The translations under genes and the position numbers were made by a program. The notes beneath the pieces are model-generated. The model was not told the DNA's origin, ran no database searches, and worked only from the letters and a program-made list of their open reading frames with translations. This document shows, in pieces, positions 36,694 to 45,871 of a stretch of DNA of 64,000 nt. Numbering within the stretch: position 1 is the stretch's first letter; every line of letters starts with the position of its first letter. The stretch is from Pseudopyrenochaeta lycopersici (taxonomy: Eukaryota; Ascomycota; Dothideomycetes; Pleosporales; Pseudopyrenochaetaceae): contig NHZP01000032.1 of assembly GCA_003313425.1 (NCBI GenBank), positions 310,001 to 374,000 on the forward strand, read 5' to 3'.

Positions 36694-37901
36694 TCAGTCC
36701 CCCATCTCTACGTCACCACCTCCACGCCGACCGGCATCCGCCCGACGCAGGCGATCAGAACGACGCGACGCATGACTACCAGTAGGAGGACTAGTGAAGG
36801 GCGAGGGACCACCACGAAAGACCTCGTCAAACGCATTCATAGGAACAGGACTCAAGGGCGACTCCGTGGAACGAAGGGCAGCTCGAGGGCGGGCAGACCG
36901 AGCGCTAGGGGAAACGGAAGGCCGAAAGGAAGGCGACATAGAGGCATCACGATCCCGCTCAGGACCCGACGTAGCTGCAATCCCAAGCGCTAAAGCCTGG
37001 CCACCAACGGAACCACCAAAGGTGGGAGGTGAACCCAAACGAATGGACTTCTTGACGGGCGAAGGGGTGAAGGGCAAACCAACGTCAGACTCGGCGGGAA
37101 TGTCGGTTCCGTAATAGTACCAGCGACGCTCACGGTTACTGCAATGCCCGGTAGACCAAAAGTTGCGCTCAATGCCTTCATCCACAACCACATTTTCTGG
37201 GCGCTTTAAACCGGACGTACCGATTCCCAACTGCACATATTAGCCATGTATCACCAAAGGAAGCAGTAAGAAAGTTACTTTGTATCGCTCGACGTTCAAC
37301 TCTCGAGACACCTGGCGGGCCTTCTCAAACTCAATCTCCCCCCCAGGATGGGAACGAACAAGGCGATTATGGGCCTGCGATACAGCAGAGAAGGCCCGAC
37401 GCAACTCCACAGCATAATCGTAAGCACGCGTCCAGGCAAGCGCAACACGATCGTCAACGACAAAGATCTCGGACGGCGAATCCCCGGGTCGAAGACGGGA
37501 CAAGGCCGCATCAGTTTTGTGATTCGCAACTGCAATCAGCCAGTCAAGCAAATTGACAGCACGCCGAAACGAAGGTTTGATCTGGGAGACCTGTCAGCCA
37601 AACCCAGAAGCAAGGGCAAGTCACTCACCTCAACACAACCCCCCTTCTTCTGGGAGGAACAATGGCCGCACACACCGAAGTTGTTCTTGCGGACACAATA
37701 GCCTTCGCCCGAGCGAAACGTGCGAAACATGCCCTGAACTGTGCCGTCGGGGTCCCCGCGGGACACCGTAGAGAGAGCGGAGATGCAGGCCTCGCACCAA
37801 AACCGAGTAAGCGACGGCTGCGGCTGCATGTTGCTGGGCAAACTGTAGATGTGACTGGGAAGAGGCGCGTCACTCACGCTGGTTGGCATTTGGGAACCCA
37901 T
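36694..37901 (-). CDS. Antisense spliced gene inside the LTR element, Cys-rich protein
   Basis: Three exons on the strand opposite gag-pol, 37629-37901, 37279-37581 and 36694-37230, give 370 aa. The introns are 47 and 48 nt with GTGAGT..GCTGAC..CCCAG and GTAACT..GCTAAT..TGCAG signals. The frame is closed exactly by both introns. The N-terminal third is a Cys cluster (FWCEACISAL, YCVRKNNFGVCGHCSSQKKG, CV) that looks like a small zinc-binding module. A helical middle (NLLDWLIAVANHKTDAAL, YDYAVELRRAFSAVSQAHN) and a Ser/Pro/Arg-rich basic tail follow. Similar Cys-rich proteins are numerous in Pleosporalean genomes, as I recall. Function is unknown; regulation of the element is possible. An upstream TTCTTCTAG at about 37927-37935 may be the acceptor of a 5' UTR intron. 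Confidence 0.7.
36923..37046. repeat. 124-bp direct repeat, copy 2 (source within the antisense gene)
   Basis: Lies inside exon 3 of the antisense gene, where it encodes part of the Ser/Pro-rich region on the minus strand. Offset from copy 1 is 1325 bp. Confidence 0.9.
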
Positions 37902-38407
37902 TGAGCAAGTTGAAGAGCAGTGTAATTGCCTAGAAGAAGGAAGTGGATGTGGGTGGCAGAGAGAAGGGGAGCAGTACACTTATACACCTCTGCGCCCACG
38001 GACCCTCCGAAACCCGGCCTCTCACCGGGGCAGTCGTAGGCAGCAGCTCGCCAGCAACTCACCTGTGAAGGGCAAACCACGTGAAGGGGCAACGAGCAGC
38101 CAGTAGGGACAGGCCACAACGACCCACCCACGCAACAGCGTCACACACGCAAACTTCACAAGCCAAACACGTAAGGCCCCGGCCAACAGCAGTCGCAAGA
38201 AAGGAACACGCTGAGGCAGCTGGGAAACGGCGACCGTACAACGGTCGTGAAGGCAGCCACCTCACGCAAAAAGATTCACAGGTAAAGCTGTGAAAGCCGC
38301 CCACAGGAAACACATCACGTCACCCGGCGAACGACCGGAGACGCGTCGGGACTGGGGCGGCGCGAACGGCGTGCGCGTAACGTCCATACGGGTTGGGGAC
38401 AACCCTC

Positions 38408-38423
38408 AAAAAAAAGGGGAGGG
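38408..38423 (+). other. Polypurine tract of the LTR element
   Basis: A run of eight A, then GGGGAGGG, ending four bases before the 3' LTR; the expected plus-strand priming site. Confidence 0.8.
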
Positions 38424-38427
38424 CAAT

Positions 38428-38632
38428 TGTCACGAACACACCAGACCTAGCGGGGGACGACCCAGCGGAGGGCCCTCGGACCCATACCGGATAGAGCCCG
38501 GAAAGGCTCGGGACTACACTGGAGACGGGCTAGTATATAAACGAGAGCTACCCCCTCGGAGCAGAGGTTAAGGATTAGTCTTAATACTATCCCATATCAC
38601 TTAACCTCGACCTCTACCAACAGTCCCTAACA
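38428..38632 (+). repeat. 3' LTR
   Basis: 205 bp, identical to the 5' LTR, followed by the GAAAC target duplicate. Confidence 0.95.
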
Positions 38633-38976
38633 GAAACCTAGGCTTTAGAGATAGGGTTTCTAGCGATTATAGAGGCGAAATTCTAGATTATATTACGGGT
38701 AGGAGGAAGGTACTAATTAGTAAGCTGTTTTATATAGTCTACAAGGTTAGACTCCTCCTTAGGGGTGAGGCGTTGTTGATTAGTATTCTTGCTGGTCACA
38801 GAGCCAGAAACGCGTCGGTAACGTCGCGACAACGTTGAACGCGACACACCATATTTAGTAGCAATCTTTTGGTAGCAAAGTTCACCAGCTGCTGCTGCTG
38901 CGTCTGCCTCTTCAAGCGCAGCTTCTATCGACATCGTGGCGTTGAGATATGGCGTTGAGGATTTTGGGGTGTTTTC

Positions 38977-39024
38977 GTGTTCGCGTGCATCACGCTGCCC
39001 CGTGCACCACGTGCACGGACACGG
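38977..39024 (-). repeat. Right terminal inverted repeat of the pogo-type element
   Basis: 48 bp, exact inverse of the left TIR, followed by TA at 39025-39026. It ends only 121 bp before the start codon of the F-box gene at 39146, so the element may have displaced or now supplies part of that promoter. Confidence 0.95.
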
Positions 39025-39145
39025 TAGGCCCCAATGGCGGGGTCATGCATCAACACTCAATACGCACGAGCGTCTAAGCTGCGCATTTGTCTCGTACCAA
39101 GGACCCCGTACTGAAGTCATTCTGAACTCCACACTACCCTCAAGC

Positions 39146-41009
39146 ATGGGCTCTACGCGCCAAACTCACCTCGGTTCTACGGTTACCGGATATCTTGCGA
39201 TCATTGATCTCAAACGACCTAAATTTGTTGTCCAACCAAAGCCAGCATATATTCTGCAACTCCCAGACGAGCTTCTGAGCTCCATTGTCGAGCGTGCAAG
39301 TGAGGATTGCGCGGCACACGCCGCATGGAGACACAAATATACGACAATCTATAATCCAAACTGCGTCCGGTCACTCGCGCTTGTGTGCCACAGATTCAGG
39401 CGTCTTGCACAGCCGTTGTTGTTCCGCAACATCTTGGCTGAACGTTTGGATGTGGTCGCGCCGCCCACGAGGCAGGCCATCAAACTTCATCGTTCGCTGA
39501 GCGAGAGGGCTGAGCTGCGGCGGCACTGTCGGTAAGCAAATTTCGGACTATGTTGACAGCGAAATTGTTTTTGTACCATTTTAGGCATCAGTTGTAGAGT
39601 TTGGTCTCCCTCGCTGCACAATCTCTTTTCCCGCGTCCTTATTTACCAGAATGCATTTGCTTTCACATATTCTGATACTACGCTACGGGTTCTTTACTTC
39701 AGATTTTCTCTATTGGCTCTGCACCGGCTTTCACATAGGTTTTACCAGATTTGTTCTCCTCACAGCACAAAAGAACTTACAAGAACAGGACCTTGCACAT
39801 TCGCATATGTAGTAGAGGCCTGCAGAGCGAATTCAAAAGCTATTTAGTTGCCACGGATTTCATTAATTGGCTGACTAGAACGAAATATCTTGCTATTCAA
39901 GGTAGATTCGACCGCACACGAGCGTGGGACCTGCTTCGCCATGCCGCCTCCATACTTACAGATGTTGAGCGTATTGAACTCGCCGAGGGGGACCCTGGTC
40001 TCTATCTATCTTCCATTTTTAAGTATCTAAACTTCCCGAAGTTGAAGACATTGAACATTCGTGGGGTTGGATGGAGAGACGGGATTGTGGCACTTGAAGC
40101 TGAGGTACTCACACCATTATCAATTTATGTTAAACATTAACCCCATCAATTTCCATAAATACTAACATTTTTTGAACTTAGAAACTCCGCACCTCACCAT
40201 TCACTGATCTCGTCATTGGTTATTACAATGAGTTACCAGGGGCCATGGCTCTTCTTATTCAATGGCCGGCCGTATTGACTCACTTCGAATGCGAACAATT
40301 CGGCCATAATATGGATAGCATGTGTTGCGCAATACTTGAATCATGGCTGTTAATCCACAAAGAAACTCTAAAATGTATCAAGATTGGCGCTGTCTCTCCT
40401 CAGACGAGCAATCACGTTTTCAACGCTACTCTATTTCCTAACCTCGAAGTTTTAGAGATATCTCACTGCGACATCCGGGACTCTGTAAGACTTGGAGTGG
40501 GGCATTTAAGTCTGCTAGGCCCAAAACTCAAAACATTCGGCTGGCAATTCGATCATGGGGACTATTACAGGACGCCTTGCTTTGACTTTGGCGACAGCGA
40601 GGCTTTATGGCTACGTACACTTTCGAAGGCAGCTATTGCGCGCAGAGCAGCCCTCAAAACAGTTAAGATACACTATCGTTCGTATAATTGGGACTGTACA
40701 AAATATCCATGGGACATAATGGACGAAGTTAGGGATCAGGTGATGAGACCACACGACTTGGATCTCGTGTATAACGAGCCTTCAATACCTAGAGATGTGT
40801 GGTTGAAATACCTCGAGACTAGAGTTTATGATAATGGCCCAAATGGATTGATGAGTGCTGCGACAGTGAATGACAAGCCTACTGCCACGAAGGAAGAGGA
40901 TGAGGAAGAGGAGTCCGAGACTGATGACTACATCGATAAACTCCAGCAGCAGACAGGATATCATGGGGAGGATATTCGCAAGTATTGTGCTGAGAACTTT
41001 GTAGCTTGA
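39146..41009 (+). CDS. F-box protein with leucine-repeat body
   Basis: Three exons, 39146-39531, 39789-40104 and 40182-41009, give 509 aa. The F-box is AYILQLPDELLSSIVERASE at residues about 40-60, followed by VRSLALVCHRFRRLAQPLLF. The first intron (257 nt) joins LRRHCR to TLHIRICSRGL, the junction expected in this Dothideomycete family. The second is 77 nt with a TACTAAC branch. The body has leucine-repeat-like strands (FPKLKTLNIRGVGW, FPNLEVLEISHCDIRDS, LGPKLKTFGWQF) and a conserved C-terminal block (VYNEPSIPRDVWLKYLETR, YHGEDIRKYCAENFVA). Likely a substrate adaptor of an SCF ubiquitin ligase. The transposon TIR ends 121 bp upstream of the start. Confidence 0.82.
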
Positions 41010-41512
41010 TACTGAAATTGTGAAAAGTGGAGCACTGTCACAGTGGTAAAGAATTGCATGTATCATTTTCGTTGTAAAGCGATCTGCTAGTGTTGCATGA
41101 CACACAGCAGTGTAGGAACAAATATTTCTATATTGCGTTCCTGCACTGTACCTCCAATAGCACTGCGATTTGCAAGTTACCCATATCACTTTTTTTTGGA
41201 TTCCTATATTGAAACAAGCATCGTAAATACAAAAATATTACATGTACATTTGTACTCTACAAACTTTTTCCCCAAAGAAAAACAGGTGCATCTGCGGGTG
41301 TAAGTTATCTCTGTGGATGCTTTATGACGGAGAATCACTAGTGGCGCAACTAAAGGCGCAGAAGCCCTGGCGAAATGCAAATCACTTCAGCAGTTTTACG
41401 CAAATTTTCATAATAGCCCGAGGCTGTTTGAACTAGTCGTAACCTTCAGCATCACTGCGACACCGCGGGTGACCTCCTTCGCACACTCTAGGACCGCTCT
41501 ACAAGTGCCGCG
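41010..41512. other. Intergenic stretch, no gene seen
   Basis: AT-rich 3' flank of the F-box gene and upstream region of a decayed gene. Confidence 0.4.
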
Positions 41513-42302
41513 ATGTCTGGTGCGGCAACACCACAATCGCCACTTCTTTGCCTTCCGCACAAATTGTGCGATCAAACGCTTTCAAAGAATTCTATTATTT
41601 CCCAAAGAATTGGGGTGGCGTGGACGATTCCGACAAGAACGCGCTCTTTCACGAGCTGCCAGGCTTGTGTCGGACCAGTCGACAACTCTTCCTCAAAGCC
41701 ACGCCAATCTTTTTGACCCGCCCCATCTACTCCTGGAATACGCAAACACCTCAGCACCTGCTCAACCTGTACTCACAATTTCGGAAGATGAGATAACGAA
41801 AGGTATGGAGGAGTTCGCCATTTACGAATGGACCGGAAAAGACACAGCAGTACAGCTCCAACTGATCTCGAGGTTCAGGAATCTTGAGTTTTTAGACATC
41901 ATTTTCTGTTCCCGCGGTATTGTTGATGGCGAACCTATGCATAAATATATTACTCGAATTAACAACAGCTCTGGTTCACTTCCGCGGACTACTTTACATC
42001 TTACCGTCAAACATGGCAGACACTGCCTCCCTGAGCTAGTTTTCTCTCACAACTCTGCACTGCTGCAATTGCTAATACAATATGTTACTATGTTGAATTT
42101 TGGACATCGATCAATTCGAACTTTTGCTGCGACAATGCATCGGCCGCCGCTAGTTTGTTGTGCCTGTAGACTAGGTCGAAACTACTCTAGCTCCAACGAT
42201 TACCTATCCTATCCCAATAGCCTCCTGTACTGCTCACCAGCGCCACCATGCAAAAGGCCGCGCCACAGCCGTTTGTCAGCCATTTCGCATTACTTAAGAT
42301 GA
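41513..42302 (+). pseudogene. Decayed F-box-like gene
   Basis: The ATG at 41513 opens SPLLCLPHKLCDQTL, an F-box-like start. The coding pattern then moves to a second frame (KEFYYFPKNWGGVDDSDKNA, LFHELPGLCRTSRQLFLKAT, PIFLTRPIYSWNT) near 41580, and to a third frame near 41770 (VLTISEDEITKGMEEFAIYE, FRNLEFLDIIFC, TTLHLTVKHG). No GT-AG pair of acceptable length and phase bridges the two transitions, so two small indels are the simplest reading. The order resembles fungal proteins with an F-box-like domain and a central strand-rich region. A wrongly read splice structure is the alternative. Confidence 0.4.
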
Positions 42303-42418
42303 TTGCGACCCAGTCTCACATTAGCTGCTTGCAGGTATATGCAACCGCCGCTTCAGATTCGAACCTGCCAGGTCAATGTTGGTGATACCTTGACAAGACC
42401 ACGAGCATCGTTGCACAA

Positions 42419-44113
42419 ATGATACCAATCATCCAAAAAGCCCCAAATGTTTGTAAATATTGCCGGGTTAGAAAGCAGAGATGTGATCGGATGCTACCGC
42501 AGTGTGAAAGATGTGCTGCGTAAGGCCTTCATCTCAGAGTTGCGGGTCTATGATTGATTCGTACTTGTAAAGAGACACGTCGGCTGACAAACCCCAGCAA
42601 GAATCAGGATTGTGACTATACAACCCCCTCTTTTGAGGTACCTAGACCTGAGCCACTGGTCCTATTTCACAAAACGTGTGGGCATGCGGACCTCTCACCA
42701 CATGCCGCAACCGAACTCATGCATGCCGTCAAAGCATGCATCAACGCACCCCAGCTTCCTAACCCAGCTTCCGATCTCTTGGATCTCGTTGCCGAGATTT
42801 TAGACTCTGCGGGCTTTAATCTATCTCATGCACTAACAGCATTTGGACCCTGCATACAACAGTGGTGCCCAATCATTGTCGAAGACCATCTCCTTGGCTG
42901 TTGTGAGTACGTTTTAACGGAACCAGTGGATGCGCAGGATGGACCTAAAAACCCAGTCCTATGGATGGCTTTGTGGCTTGTAATGCGCAAGCCGTGTTCA
43001 CCTCGTGAGAACATGGGTGCAAGTGAGCTATACACTGCACTAAAGCAAGTGCATGCTTTATTACAGAGCGCTGCCAAGCCAGATCTGGGCACACTTCAGA
43101 TCGGGCTCCTAATTGCTGTTTACGAATTGGGCCATGGAATGAGAGAACAGGCCTTTCAAACGCTGGCCAGTTGTACAGCCACCCTGCAGCTCCTGGAACT
43201 CGATACTGGATGGAAGCGAGATACGGAGAACTCGAAGGCTTTGAAGTGGCTTAAATCGAGTGTAGTCATGCTTGATCGGTATGTTTCTTTACTGTTCAGG
43301 GCCCGGCTCTGTAGCTGAAGCGCAACAGGCAACTACCACTCTCGATGATTACGGACTGTCTTCCACTCACCATTCCTTCTAGCCATCTTATCAGTAGGTC
43401 TGTTAGTAAGATTCTTGGCCCTGTTTTACCGCCACCACCACCACGCCCATACGCCAGTTCACCTAGAAAAGTGTTCATCAGGACTGGAGCAGCATTAACG
43501 GCAGGTCATGCCCTTGAATACATTTACGACCGACAACGTAGCCTCGAACCTGAAAAGTCATACGATCAAGTGGATGAAATTGTCAATCGCTGCATCTCAA
43601 TGCTTATTGTCAAGCCGGATTCGCCAGCAATGTTTAATTGCGATGCTGTGCCAATGACGTTCTGGTAAGCGTACTTCGTGTTAATAGATCATTGCTTAAA
43701 TGAACGCGCCTACTAAACAGAATTAAAGCTCTCACATTATGCTTCAATCGGCGCACATCCAGCATCTGCAAAACACGTCTTCTCATTCACACACACTAGG
43801 CGCCCCAACACCAGAGTACCTGAAAGCAATTACAGCCCTTAGATTTTCACGAAGTATAGCTTGGGAAATGGTTCGCATCGCGATTCAGCTGATCAAGTCT
43901 GAGGAATCGGTCTCGAGGATAACGTTTGCGGGTTTGTGCAGTGTGTTACGGGCGGGACTGGCAGTGCTAGAGACAAGAGGACTCATGGATGACGACGTAA
44001 TCGAAGCAGGAGAGATTGAAGAATACATAACAATATTGAAGTGGTTTTCGGGACGTTGGACCATTGGAAACGAATACTTAGCAAAGGTTGAAGAACTATT
44101 CGGTCGCTTTTAA
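42419..44113 (+). CDS. Zn2Cys6 fungal transcription factor
   Basis: Four exons, 42419-42519, 42598-43278, 43329-43664 and 43729-44113, with introns of 78, 50 and 64 nt, give 500 aa. The first exon holds the binuclear zinc cluster VCKYCRVRKQRCDRMLPQCE and RCA. The join at the first intron completes it with AKNQDCDY, giving the six cysteines in C-x2-C-x6-C-x5-C-x2-C-x6-C-type spacing. The rest follows the pattern of small C6 regulators seen in ascomycete metabolic clusters (LLIAVYELGHGMREQAFQTL, SSPRKVFIRTGAALTAGHAL, SRSIAWEMVRIAIQLI). It is expected to bind CGG-type sites in the nucleus. Target genes are unknown and no biosynthetic genes are adjacent. The second intron's acceptor is the least certain. 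Confidence 0.85.
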
Positions 44114-45871
44114 GATCTTTTATTCGTATTAAATGATCTGTTTGGAATGAGGAACTATCACAGCAAATCTGTACGATCTTCAGCCAACTAACTTTGCGTT
44201 CTTAAGCGAGCTCTTGTTTGTTTAAGTTCCTGACAGGTTTAAAGCTACACGATAAAAGATGTCCTACGAGGATTTTTCTTCAGTAGAAGCAAAGTATTGT
44301 TGTTGTATTCCTGCGTGCCAGACATCTAGGTAGACAACTCTAAAGAAAAGAATTACTACTTACAGTTAGCTAGAAGATCTAGAAGAGAGATAACAAGCCT
44401 ATACAACGTGGTTTTCCCTGAACAAAAGACTTGGCAGCTTATCTAATGCTCTGATTTAGACACCTCAAAATACCATTTCAGGTAGGCCGCATACTCAGGA
44501 AAATTAATAAAAAGTAAAGTGTCGTGAGCCTATGCACGGCGCCGCTGTTAAGAGAAGCATTCGAGATCCAGTGGTCTATCAGCCATGCTTAGTCGACGTT
44601 GATTATTATTTGACTTAATCAGCTAGGTCTCAAGGTAAACATAAATAGAGAAGAAAAAAAAATGGCCTATCTGCTGATAGTTTTCTATTCACTGTAAATC
44701 CAGGTCACGTGGAATATCTACCGGCCAATTAGTTTAGTGCTCTATGTAATAAGTGTACATTATGGATATCTCATTCGAGGATATACACATGATGATCTCA
44801 TAACACTTGCTTCCAACTGCATAAATGCACTAAGAGAGCAACCAGGCTAGAGGTCAGCCTATAGGGCGCTACCTCGGAAAGAGAACAGCATTTGCGCGCG
44901 CATTCAGAAACTGTGTATCTTTACCACGTTCTCGGGCCGAAAAGTGGTAGACGTGGGTGGCGTCCAGCCGATCGGCTGGCTGGCGCCGCTGAAACGGTCT
45001 GCGTTCTTCAGGCTTGCGACTAAAACTGCCACACAGGTTGTCAGAGTGTAGATTATTGTACTAACACTTTGTTTGCATATCTTTCGATTTTAATACGAGA
45101 CAATACACGCTATCAGTCGCATGCATTGTGCTGGCTTGCCAGGTGGACGCCACCGCCGCTAGACCTTGTCCAGTCGATCCGCTGCGACTGGCTAGCATCC
45201 TACCCCTGTCTGTTTTCACTTCCAGTAGCTCCTCTGATGGGTACGGAATTGCCTCTTTCCGCTCGGGATGGCGCCTAGAGCCTGATTCTCAGCCTGATCG
45301 TCGTCTTCAGGTCGCCCAAAAGAGCCTACGAGGCTGATAGCAAAACTCACTTACTCTTCACCCTGTCCGTCAATGGGCAAGCGTGACTGCAGATCAAGGT
45401 ATGGAGCAAGCGATATCGAAAAAACACGGCAGAGGGCTCAACCCTCTCGATAACACGGGACTCTGGCTGCTTTCTCTGATGGCGGCGACGTGCGCGCACT
45501 CTCGACGCTCTACATCTTGAAGAGTATCATGGATCGACTAAAGTTAAACCACAAACTGAACCAGAATCTTCCCATGAAGCCATTCGATGTGTTGACAGCG
45601 ACGTTAATTCTGGTAGATAGGCAGGTAGGTAGGCCAATAATAGAGTTCGCGGATTAGGCCGGGCTCAAAACTGCAAGCAGTTGAGAGTAGGTGCCATGAA
45701 ATGATATTGTGTGTCAAGAGATGTTCGTGATGTAGGCTTAGATACACGGGGTGGGATGGTTGGTTAGTGAATAGTCCACGTAACACTGCAATGTGCTCTG
45801 GGCTTACATGACTGTACAGCTCTCATTGTATTGCTACGCTCGTTCCTCTCTCCGCAATTATAGTATGGTTT
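44114..45871. other. Intergenic stretch, no gene seen
   Basis: About 1.76 kb. AT-rich at 44150-44800, more GC-balanced at 44900-45500. Short open frames (45069-45337) are without motifs. No transposon ends recognised. Confidence 0.45.

Larger units (their letters stand above)
34870..38632 (+). mobile_element. Ty3/gypsy chromovirus-type LTR retrotransposon, internally deleted, recent insertion
   Basis: A 3763-bp element with TG..CA-ended 205-bp LTRs that I read as identical, and a 5-bp target duplication GAAAC (34865-34869 and 38633-38637). The internal region is GC-rich and unmutated, in sharp contrast to the decayed transposon around it. It retains a 5' gag piece, the C-terminal integrase plus chromodomain, and a long 3' non-coding region that holds an antisense spliced gene. 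Protease, reverse transcriptase, RNase H and the integrase core are missing, so this copy is non-autonomous and would need a complete relative elsewhere in the genome. Confidence 0.93.
33460..38934 (-). pseudogene. pogo/Fot1-like DDE transposase, split by the LTR element and full of stops
   Basis: The N-terminal part (38713-38934) is open and encodes an HTH of the Psq type: IATKYGVSRSTLSRRYRRV, then LTPKEESNLVDYIKQLT, then a TAG stop. Reading continues degenerately to 38633, is interrupted by the LTR element, and resumes from 34869 down to 33460. Recognisable DDE-family remnants include a DARKHYLYITATP strand, SSYVTKRFLTYY, IVIFLPYSTYTLQLLDIVLF (the last catalytic region, position of the second Asp) and GLLLVKKGNFFLLF. 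The end is the lysine-rich coiled coil typical of these transposases (EEKRVQRVREKKARADVKA). More than twenty in-frame stops, mostly TAG or TAA, make it non-functional. The pattern fits C-to-T change at CpA on both strands. Confidence 0.85.
33122..39024 (-). mobile_element. pogo/Fot1-type DNA transposon, RIP-decayed, carrying a nested LTR element
   Basis: The element is bounded by perfect 48-bp terminal inverted repeats (33122-33169 and 38977-39024) and flanked by TA on both sides, the target duplication of Tc1/mariner/pogo elements. Without the nested LTR element (34870-38632 plus its 5-bp duplication) it is about 2.1 kb, a normal size for the family. The transposase gene is on the minus strand. 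The stretches 33460-34869 and 38633-38712 are very rich in TA and poor in CA/TG and have dense TAG/TAA stops, as left by repeat-induced point mutation. About 300 bp at each end, including the TIRs and the first transposase exon, look far less affected. Confidence 0.9.

Noticed and set aside
33122..39024. CRISPR-like or phage-like organisation around the repeats
   Set aside because: The repeats are TIRs, LTRs and one internal duplicate of a eukaryotic nested transposon; there is no spacer array.
42330..42400. Second GGTTCGAATC word on the minus strand suggesting a tRNA
   Set aside because: Flanking bases do not fold into a cloverleaf; it lies just before the Zn2Cys6 gene start.
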